DNA of 64,000 nucleotides from UTCHB3 sp964431385 (GTDB taxonomy: Bacteria > Bacteroidota > Ignavibacteria > Ignavibacteriales > Ignavibacteriaceae). Positions within the stretch are counted from its first letter, which is position 1; each line of letters starts with the position of its first letter. The position numbers were made by a program, and so were the translations under genes. The stretch is taken from contig CAYSJM010000010.1 in assembly GCA_964431385.1 (NCBI GenBank), forward strand, positions 1 to 64,000. The letters run 5' to 3'. Positions 7,817 through 14,685 of this stretch are shown in pieces. Below the pieces are notes generated by a model. That model made no database searches and had not been told where the DNA came from. It saw only the letters and a program-made list of their open reading frames with translations.

Positions 7817-9804
7817 AAACAATCAAATTAAGGAATATTACTTCTCCGGATAATTTCAAAAAAAATTACGATGAATCCAAGTTTGCCATCGACTATGTTA
7901 ATTCTCTCAATAATGCACAGTATGAGGCAGCTCGGGCTGAAGAAGGCAGTTTTCTAATTATTGCCGGTGCGGGTTCAGGGAAAACCCGCACCCTGGTTTA
8001 TCGTGTTGCCCGGCTTATTGAGATTGGCTACGACCCCACTTCTATTTTACTCCTGACTTTTACCCGTAAAGCAGCAAACGAGATGATGCATCGCGCTGAG
8101 TTGCTGCTTGATAAACGATGTTCAAAAATTCAGGGCGGTACTTTTCACTCGTATGCAAATATGATACTCCGGAAATATGCCACTGCTGCACACCTCCAGC
8201 CAAATTTCACAATTCTCGATCAAGGCGATTCAGAAGATGTAGTTAACCTTATCCGTTCTGAGTCGAGTGCTATCGAAGAAAAAGTCAGATTTCCCAACAA
8301 ACAGACTTTATTCAAAATATTCAGTTTGAGCGTAAACACCGGAAGACATCTCGATGAAATTGTTGAGGAAGAATTCCCTCATTTTATGCGACACATCGAG
8401 AAGATAAGTGAATTACACTTACTGTACACCGAGTATAAAATGAAGAATAACCTGCTCGATTTTGATGATCTTCTCATCTATCTTCGTGATTTTTTCTTCG
8501 AATACTCCCCTACTGCACAAAGAATTTTGAACTCGATCAAGTTTATAATGGTCGATGAATATCAGGATACAAACAGATTGCAAGCTGAATTGGTGGAATC
8601 TCTTACCCAAACCAATAGAAATATTATGGTTGTGGGTGACGACCTCCAGTCGATCTATTCATTCCGTGGAGCAAACTTTAAGAATATTATGCAATTCCCC
8701 GAACTTTTTCCGGGAACGACCCTGATAAAACTTGAGGAGAACTACCGGAGCACTCCGCAGATTCTAAATTTTGCTAATAAAGTTCAGGATGCAGCGGTTT
8801 GGAAATATGAAAAATCGTTGTATTCTTACAGACCCGATGGTGAACTACCCTACATAATTGCATCTGAAAATGAGAATATGCAAAGCAGGTTCATTGTCCA
8901 GAAGATACTCGATTTGCGTGAAGAGGGCGTTAAACTCTCCGATATAGCGGTACTGTTCAGATCATCATTTTTCTCATTTGATCTCGAAATTGAGTTGACA
9001 AAAGCAAATATCCCATTTGTAAAAATTGGAGGGATAAAATTTGTAGAAGCGGCCCATATTAAAGATATACTCGCTTTTCTGCGAGTTTTATTAAATCCAC
9101 TTGATCTTGTCAGTTGGTACAGAATTTTGATGATGCATGCCGGCATCGGTCCCAAAACTGCCCGAAAAATATTAAATGAGATTGGAGAAGGTAAAGCAGG
9201 AATCACAAAAGAAACGAGTGCATCTGCAAACACGGTTTTTGCAACAAAATGCCTTAAGCTTTTGGAGATGATGCGTAAACTTTATGTAAGGCAGGATACG
9301 CCAACTGAAAAAACACAGTTGGTTGTTAATTACTATTATCCTCTCTTTAAAGATCTTTACGACGATTTTAACAAGAGATCGAAGGATATAGATACCCTCC
9401 TCAATATTACCGAGAAGTATGATACGCTTCACGATTTCCTCTCTGATATGGCGATTGAACCTCCGCTTGATTCAATTTCCGATTTGGATAATCCTGACAA
9501 AGAAGATGAAAAACTGACTCTTAGCACAATCCACTCTGCAAAGGGATTGGAATGGCATTCTGTATTCATAATGCATGCCATAGATGGATTTTTCCCATCA
9601 ATCCGGTCGATAGAGACAGCGGAAGGTCTTGAGGAAGAACGCAGATTAATGTATGTAGCTTCAACGCGGGCGAAACAAAACCTCTTTATTACTTACCCGA
9701 TGAAGGTTTTTGATCGTGAAATGGGGGTTACATTCTCAAAACCCACCCGATTCATCAACAATATTACACCCGATATTGCCGAAGGATATCTCCTCGAGGA
9801 GTAA
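7801..9804 (+). CDS. UvrD/Rep-family superfamily 1 DNA helicase
   Basis: A 667-residue ATP-dependent 3'-5' helicase of the UvrD/PcrA/Rep type, acting in DNA repair and replication restart. Seen motifs: Walker A AGAGSGKT (55-62), motif II VDEYQDTN, motif III-like VVGDDLQSIYSFRGA, motif V TIHSAKGLEWHSVFI and motif VI MYVASTRAKQNLFI. It is slightly shorter than typical UvrD (~720) and lacks a long C-terminal tail. The frame opens with a TTG at 7801 that overlaps the previous gene by 16 bases, with GGAG four bases upstream; no ATG occurs before the helicase domain, so the rare start is likely. It could be named pcrA or rep, but the subfamily cannot be fixed by eye. Confidence 0.9.
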   Translation: MEKSIKTIKLRNITSPDNFKKNYDESKFAIDYVNSLNNAQYEAARAEEGSFLIIAGAGSGKTRTLVYRVARLIEIGYDPTSILLLTFTRKAANEMMHRAELLLDKRCSKIQGGTFHSYANMILRKYATAAHLQPNFTILDQGDSEDVVNLIRSESSAIEEKVRFPNKQTLFKIFSLSVNTGRHLDEIVEEEFPHFMRHIEKISELHLLYTEYKMKNNLLDFDDLLIYLRDFFFEYSPTAQRILNSIKFIMVDEYQDTNRLQAELVESLTQTNRNIMVVGDDLQSIYSFRGANFKNIMQFPELFPGTTLIKLEENYRSTPQILNFANKVQDAAVWKYEKSLYSYRPDGELPYIIASENENMQSRFIVQKILDLREEGVKLSDIAVLFRSSFFSFDLEIELTKANIPFVKIGGIKFVEAAHIKDILAFLRVLLNPLDLVSWYRILMMHAGIGPKTARKILNEIGEGKAGITKETSASANTVFATKCLKLLEMMRKLYVRQDTPTEKTQLVVNYYYPLFKDLYDDFNKRSKDIDTLLNITEKYDTLHDFLSDMAIEPPLDSISDLDNPDKEDEKLTLSTIHSAKGLEWHSVFIMHAIDGFFPSIRSIETAEGLEEERRLMYVASTRAKQNLFITYPMKVFDREMGVTFSKPTRFINNITPDIAEGYLLEE

Positions 9805-9858
9805 TCCCTGAAACTTTTTTCTTAATCGTCGTTATAATCAATAAAAAAAGGAAAGATT

Positions 9859-10620
9859 ATGTTAAAATTTGTTGCTGTTTTTCTCCTCGTGGTCACTTCT
9901 GTGAGCTTTAGTCAAACCGGACTGACATTTAAGATTGAAAAATTTTCGAAAGATTATACCAATCCTAAGGATGCGTCTGAGAAATTTTTAGAATTTCATC
10001 TTGAATATCCTGTTTTTTCCGGCACGGGTGCTGCAGAAAAAACCGCCAAATTTCTCAATGCACAGATCGCCGAAATAGTTTTTGAAAAAGAAAGTTCACC
10101 TGAAGCCTTGTTTAACAAATCTGTAAAGGAACACAAGGAAATATACGCTGAAGGTGAAGGAATGGGTATGCAGTGGCTGCTTGAAAAAAATGCTGATTAT
10201 AACAAGTTGACCGAAGATGTCGGTACCCTTACTTATTCCGGTAGTCAGTACAGCGGTGGTGCGCATGGTGGAGCTTGGGTAAATTACTTCAATTACGACC
10301 TGAAGAACAATAAACAGTTGCTTCTGAAGGATGTTTTGAACACAAATTTCCTTCCGGCTCTGACAAAAGAAGGAGAAAAGATTTTCAGAAAACTGAAAAA
10401 TCTAAAACCAAATCAGAGCCTCGAGGGTGACTACTGGTTTACTGACAACAAATTTCATCTGAATGAAAATTATCTGTTTACAAAAACAGGTATTACATTT
10501 TATTATAATCAATATGAAATTACATGCTATGCCTGTGGAACTACCGAATTGGAGATACCCTGGAAAAGTATAAAATCATTAATAAACAAAAATGGCTTAC
10601 TAAAAGCATTTTCAAAATAA
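9859..10620 (+). CDS. Exported DUF3298/DUF4163-type protein (first of tandem pair)
   Basis: 253 residues with a signal peptide (MLKFVAVFLLVVTSVSFSQ). The body matches the DUF4163-DUF3298 arrangement (as in RsiV and PdaC extracytoplasmic regions): a conserved YSGSQYSGGAHGG segment around residue 130 and a C-terminal TTELEIPW strand. In RsiV this fold binds lysozyme; that role is not shown here. The next gene is a paralogue with the same length and layout. This copy has CYACGTTELEIP where the paralogue has PYAGGPTELEIP, so the two have diverged at a normally conserved loop. A strong ribosome-binding site (AAAGGAAAG) precedes the ATG. Confidence 0.75.
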   Translation: MLKFVAVFLLVVTSVSFSQTGLTFKIEKFSKDYTNPKDASEKFLEFHLEYPVFSGTGAAEKTAKFLNAQIAEIVFEKESSPEALFNKSVKEHKEIYAEGEGMGMQWLLEKNADYNKLTEDVGTLTYSGSQYSGGAHGGAWVNYFNYDLKNNKQLLLKDVLNTNFLPALTKEGEKIFRKLKNLKPNQSLEGDYWFTDNKFHLNENYLFTKTGITFYYNQYEITCYACGTTELEIPWKSIKSLINKNGLLKAFSK

Positions 10621-10639
10621 TCCAAAGGATATAATCCGT

Positions 10640-11395
10640 ATGACTCGATTCTTTTCATTATTTCTCTTCATCTCTCTTTTTGTAAGCGTTAATTCACAAA
10701 ATCTTTATTATACAACTGAAAATGTAAGTAAGGTACTTAACAGCGATAAATACAAAAGGGATTCAGTTTACTTAATAAATATTTCCTGGCCGGTATTTGA
10801 CGAAACAAAAGGAAAGACATTTCTCGCAGAAAAATTAAACAAATTTGTAAGAAATCAGATTAGCGGCGATACCATGTCAGTTGCAAAAATGGTTGAATAC
10901 ATGATTGCCACTTACAAAGAGTTTGAAACCGAAGAGACCATGGGAATGTATTGGAATTATGAATGTTCCATTTTTGTAACGGAAACCGGAAATCAGGTTG
11001 TTTCTCTACACAAAAGTGAGTATGACTATTCCGGTGGTGCACACGGCAACGGATTTTTAGGATACTACAACTTCGATCTGAACAACAGCGAAATTTTGAT
11101 GCTTTCAGATCTGATAGAACCGGGCAGTTATGAAAAAGTTACAAAAGTGGCTGAAAAGATATTCAGAGAAGTGACTGAGGTGGGTGACAGAGACCTTAAT
11201 GAAGCCGGATATTGGTTCGAAGAGAGTAAATTTCATTTAAATGAGAATTTTCTGATAACAGAAAAAGGGCTCACATTTTTCTATAATTCTTATGAAATTG
11301 CCCCTTACGCGGGTGGTCCAACAGAACTTGAAATCCCATATTCTGCGATCAAAGATTTCATAAAAAAAGATGGTCCGCTTAAATTCCTGTTCTAA
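10640..11395 (+). CDS. Exported DUF3298/DUF4163-type protein (second of tandem pair)
   Basis: 251 residues, paralogous along its whole length to the preceding gene, 19 bases away. It has a signal peptide (MTRFFSLFLFISLFVSVNSQ), the conserved YSGGAHGNG segment around residue 133 and a C-terminal YAGGPTELEIPY, close to the family consensus. It is predicted to be soluble in the periplasm or outside the cell. Function is unknown; family relatives include anti-sigma factor RsiV and deacetylase PdaC extracytoplasmic domains. No sigma factor or transmembrane anchor is present, so it is not itself an anti-sigma factor. The pair most likely arose by tandem duplication and ends at the terminator at 11403-11428. 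Confidence 0.75.
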   Translation: MTRFFSLFLFISLFVSVNSQNLYYTTENVSKVLNSDKYKRDSVYLINISWPVFDETKGKTFLAEKLNKFVRNQISGDTMSVAKMVEYMIATYKEFETEETMGMYWNYECSIFVTETGNQVVSLHKSEYDYSGGAHGNGFLGYYNFDLNNSEILMLSDLIEPGSYEKVTKVAEKIFREVTEVGDRDLNEAGYWFEESKFHLNENFLITEKGLTFFYNSYEIAPYAGGPTELEIPYSAIKDFIKKDGPLKFLF

Positions 11396-11402
11396 TAATT
11401 TT

Positions 11403-11428
11403 GAGACCGGTGCACCCCCGCCGGTCTC
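11403..11428. terminator. Terminator between convergent genes
   Basis: An 8-bp stem, GAGACCGG (11403-11410) and CCGGTCTC (11421-11428), with a 10-base loop, followed on the plus strand by ATCTTTTATT. It serves the DUF3298 pair and may also help end the opposing ABC gene. Confidence 0.7.
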
Positions 11429-11439
11429 ATCTTTTATTG

Positions 11440-12543
11440 TTAAAGAAGTAAATTGTTCTCAGAAGCCGAATCGAATAGATGTACTTTTTCTGTGTCAAAT
11501 TCGAGCTTTATGGTAGTTCCCGCCTTATATCTTATCCCTGTGTTTACTCGAGCAACAAATTTAATGCCTTCTAAAGAGAAGTGAAGATACTCTTCATTCC
11601 CCATCAGTTCTACCAGTTCCAATTCTGCCTCAATCACATTCACTCCCGCTCTTTCAACCGGTGAATTGGGGCGAAAATGCTCGGGTCTTATCCCTGCAAT
11701 CACTGAGGTAGCAGTAGAAAGGGACTTTTCAAAAGAAGCCCTTTCAAAATCAATAATCACCTTTCCGCCATCACTCGAAAAAGTGTAATCCATTTTTTTC
11801 GAGATTTTGCCCGGAATAAAATTCATTGAAGGGCTGCCGATAAATCCTGCAACAAATTTATTCGCCGGTTTTTCATAAAGATTCATCGGTTCATCGAACT
11901 GTTGAACAAAACCACCATTTAGAACACAAATTCTGTCCCCCATCGTCATTGCCTCAACTTGATCATGTGTCACATAAATCATTGTTGCTTCAAGTTGTTT
12001 ATGCAGACGGGATATTTCTGCCCTCATCTGAACTCTTAGTTTGGCATCAAGGTTACTTAAAGGTTCATCGAACAGAAAAACTTTGGGCTTTCTTACTATG
12101 GCTCTCCCCACGGCAACCCTCTGGCGTTGACCCCCGGAGAGAGCTTTTGGCTTTCGGTCAAGATAGTCACCAAGTTCAAGAATTTCGGCAGCTTCTTCCA
12201 CCCTTTCGTCAATCTCAGCTTTTGGCATTTTTCTCAATTTTAGACCAAATGACATATTCTCTTTTACAGTCATGTGAGGATAAAGTGCATAATTTTGAAA
12301 AACCATTGCAATGTCCCGGTCTTTTGGTGGCAGATCGTTCACCAAATTTCCATCAATATAAAGTTCACCACCGGTAATATCCTCCAAACCGGCAATCATC
12401 CTAAGAGTCGTGGTTTTGCCACATCCTGAAGGACCAACGAGAACAACAAATTCTTTGTCTTTAATTGCGATATCAACAGAGTGAACAACTTTGTTCCCTC
12501 CCTCATAGGTTTTTGATATCTTGTGAAGTTTTACCTCTGCCAT
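11440..12543 (-). CDS. Sugar ABC transporter ATP-binding protein (UgpC/MsmK/MalK type)
   Basis: A 367-residue ATPase subunit that powers CUT1-family sugar importers. Visible: Walker A GPSGCGKTT, Q-loop MVFQNYALYPHMT, signature LSGGQRQRVA, Walker B VFLFDEPLSNLDA, H-loop THDQ, and the C-terminal MalK-type OB/TOBE regulatory domain from about residue 240. The chosen ATG (MAEVKLHKISKTY) has AGGAG 8 bases upstream; the open frame extends further but across the operator site. No permease or binding protein is adjacent, so this is a stand-alone ATPase probably shared by several sugar importers, as MsmK is in Gram-positives. A LacI-type operator lies in its leader. Confidence 0.92.
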   Translation of the reverse strand: MAEVKLHKISKTYEGGNKVVHSVDIAIKDKEFVVLVGPSGCGKTTTLRMIAGLEDITGGELYIDGNLVNDLPPKDRDIAMVFQNYALYPHMTVKENMSFGLKLRKMPKAEIDERVEEAAEILELGDYLDRKPKALSGGQRQRVAVGRAIVRKPKVFLFDEPLSNLDAKLRVQMRAEISRLHKQLEATMIYVTHDQVEAMTMGDRICVLNGGFVQQFDEPMNLYEKPANKFVAGFIGSPSMNFIPGKISKKMDYTFSSDGGKVIIDFERASFEKSLSTATSVIAGIRPEHFRPNSPVERAGVNVIEAELELVELMGNEEYLHFSLEGIKFVARVNTGIRYKAGTTIKLEFDTEKVHLFDSASENNLLL

Positions 12544-12560
12544 TACAAAATCTCCTGAAA

Positions 12561-12574
12561 TGTAAACGCTTACA
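12561..12574. promoter_or_regulatory. LacI/CRE-type operator upstream of the sugar ABC ATPase
   Basis: TGTAAACGCTTACA matches the LacI-family/CRE consensus TGWAANCGNTNWCA at every position and has the central CG. It is embedded in the near-palindrome AATGTAAACGCTTACATT (12559-12576). It lies 17 bases before the ATG of the ABC ATPase gene, in the leader or over the promoter, where a bound repressor would block transcription. The regulator is not in the window. Confidence 0.65.
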
Positions 12575-12693
12575 TTAATTATCCAAAAATAAGGGATATC
12601 TACCAAAAAATAAACTCTAAAAACCATTTATTTCATTTTTTTATCAAAATTCAGGAATCTTTTTTATTTTTACCCGTTACTTTTCAGAAATAT

Positions 12694-13467
12694 ATGCTAA
12701 AACCCAAAATCACGTATTTTCTTATCGTTTTAATAGTGGTCGTTTCGGCGGTTATCTTCATTATGACACAATTTAAGCCCGGTGTTAATAGTGATTATCT
12801 TCCCGATATTGAAAACAAAGACACTTCGTATATGAAAGATGATTATTCTACCAAACGGGACTCGATGGTTAAAGACCAACTTGAGGCTCGCGGAATAAAA
12901 AATCCTCTCGTAATCAATGCAATGAAATTGGTGAAACGGCATCTTTTTGTTCCGGAGAGGTACCGACAATACGCTTATGATGACGGAGCTCTCCCAATTG
13001 GACTTGATCAAACGATCTCGCAACCTTACATTGTAGCTTACATGACCGAGGCGGTAAAGCCAACGAAGGAAATGAAGGTGCTGGAGATTGGTACAGGTTC
13101 GGGTTATCAAGCAGCGGTTTTGGCTGAAATAGTTAAAGAAGTTTATACCATCGAATATTTTGACGACCTCGCGAATAATGCGAGAAAACTTCTCGATTCA
13201 CTCAACTATAAAAATATAAAAGTAAAAGCCGGCGATGGTTTCTACGGTTGGTCAGAATATGCGCCCTTCGACGCAATAATAGTCACTGCGGCACCTGAAG
13301 ATGTTCCAAAACCGTTAGTCGATCAACTTAAAGAAGGCGGCAGAATGATTATTCCACTTGGGCAATCAGGAACTGTCCAGTCACTCGTTATTCTGCAGAA
13401 AATAAACGGAAAAATTGAACGACAGGACGCCATGAAGGTTAAGTTTGTACCGTTCCTAAGGAAATAA
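12694..13467 (+). CDS. pcm: Protein-L-isoaspartate O-methyltransferase, membrane-anchored form
   Basis: 257 residues. It methylates isoaspartyl residues in damaged proteins using S-adenosylmethionine. The methyltransferase core has the PCMT features: a substrate-side segment (QTISQPYIVAYMTEAV), the SAM motif VLEIGTGSGYQAAVLAEI near residue 130, and FDAIIVTAAPEDVP. Ordinary Pcm is ~210 residues and cytosolic; here about 45 extra N-terminal residues include a transmembrane or signal segment (ITYFLIVLIVVVSAVIFIM), so the enzyme should face the periplasm or be anchored to the inner membrane. Exported Pcm proteins are known in some Gram-negatives. The gene is divergent from the ABC ATPase. Confidence 0.9.
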   Translation: MLKPKITYFLIVLIVVVSAVIFIMTQFKPGVNSDYLPDIENKDTSYMKDDYSTKRDSMVKDQLEARGIKNPLVINAMKLVKRHLFVPERYRQYAYDDGALPIGLDQTISQPYIVAYMTEAVKPTKEMKVLEIGTGSGYQAAVLAEIVKEVYTIEYFDDLANNARKLLDSLNYKNIKVKAGDGFYGWSEYAPFDAIIVTAAPEDVPKPLVDQLKEGGRMIIPLGQSGTVQSLVILQKINGKIERQDAMKVKFVPFLRK

Positions 13468-13487
13468 TCACTCTTCAAAAATTATGA

Positions 13488-14486
13488 TTACTTTCCGAGA
13501 AAACCGGCTATTGCATTTGAAACAACTTTCAAGTCGCAACCGGGTGCCAGGTGCCCACAATCATTCTGTACTATCAACAAATCACAACCGAGAGTTTTAG
13601 CGAATTTGATTGATTGATACGGCAGAATTAGATGATCAGTCGCCGATACAATCACAAAAACCTCTCCCTTCACAGCCTTTGCAGTTTCTCCAAATGAACC
13701 ACCATAATTTCTTGTAATATCATGAGTTATCATCGCTTTCATCTGGGCGATTCTATTCTTTGCGGGAAATCTTTCAGCAGTTTTTCCTCTAAACTTTGAG
13801 AGTAAATCTTTAAATTCCTCGGGTGTAAAATTTGTATCAATCTGCGATGGGGTTCTTGCAAAAAGGTAGAAATTGAGATCAAAAATCTTGTTGGCAACCG
13901 AATCAGGAACGCCGTATTTTTCAATTGATTCCAAGGTTAAAATTGAAGCTTCAAAAATCAGTTGATTCACGCTGCTTTGCACAGGAGTTCCTACATACGG
14001 AATGTATTTTTTAGCAAATCCCGGATATGCCACCATCCACTCGTAAACCTGCATTCCCCCCATCGAACCGCCGATGAAGGCATGAATTCCCTTTAGCCCA
14101 AAACATTTTGTAAGGAGCAAATATTCACTTTGTACCATATCGGATATTGTAATATCCGGAAAAACCGGTTTCGAATAGTTTGTAGGCGAAGTGGAAACTC
14201 CATTACCAAGGGCATCCACCAGAATTGTGAAATATTTGGTTGTATCGATAAGTTTGTTTTTGCCGAGACTTGCGATCATGTCTTCTGATGATCCGGCGTA
14301 CCAGCTTAGGAAGGCTACAACATTCGACTTTTCAGAGTTCATTTTTCCAAAGGTTCTATAACCAACCTTTGCATCAAAAAGGGTTTCTCCTGAAGAGAGT
14401 TTAAGATCACCAATTCCATAAAATTGTTGTTGGGCGGAAATCAATCCGTAAAAAAGAACAATAAGTAATAACAGCCTCTTGGTCAT
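13488..14486 (-). CDS. Exported alpha/beta hydrolase of the homoserine O-acetyltransferase (MetX) family
   Basis: 332 residues with a signal peptide (MTKRLLLLIVLFYGLISAQ). The fold and motifs are those of MetX-like hydrolases: LVDALGNGVSTSPTN in the oxyanion region, the nucleophile elbow GGSMGGMQ, a late Asp (SATDHLILPYQ) and a C-terminal His (NDCGHLAPGCD). True MetX is cytosolic and works on homoserine and acetyl-CoA, which are not expected in the periplasm, so an exported relative is more likely an esterase or other acyl hydrolase. No methionine biosynthesis gene is near. The gene is divergent from the secreted amidase gene and convergent with pcm. Confidence 0.8.
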   Translation of the reverse strand: MTKRLLLLIVLFYGLISAQQQFYGIGDLKLSSGETLFDAKVGYRTFGKMNSEKSNVVAFLSWYAGSSEDMIASLGKNKLIDTTKYFTILVDALGNGVSTSPTNYSKPVFPDITISDMVQSEYLLLTKCFGLKGIHAFIGGSMGGMQVYEWMVAYPGFAKKYIPYVGTPVQSSVNQLIFEASILTLESIEKYGVPDSVANKIFDLNFYLFARTPSQIDTNFTPEEFKDLLSKFRGKTAERFPAKNRIAQMKAMITHDITRNYGGSFGETAKAVKGEVFVIVSATDHLILPYQSIKFAKTLGCDLLIVQNDCGHLAPGCDLKVVSNAIAGFLGK

Positions 14487-14685
14487 GACAATTTTTCCAC
14501 ATTTAATAAAAAAACTCTTTTAAAATTGCAAAATTTTATGCTGATAATAGTGTTAACCAAATTAATTTTTAAGTCTTACTTTTTAAGATGTCAATGTTTG
14601 TGCACTTACAAATAATGTGGGTATTTAATCGTTTTATTAGCTTAAATTTAAGTTTAAATTTTATTTTTTTTAGAACAGGTATTTA

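Noticed and set aside
12544..12627. Upstream extension of the ABC ATPase
   Set aside because: The added residues run across the LacI-type operator and lack a ribosome-binding site; the ATG at 12543 has AGGAG and matches the family start.
13488..14486. True homoserine O-acetyltransferase MetX
   Set aside because: A signal peptide and no methionine genes argue against a cytosolic biosynthetic role.
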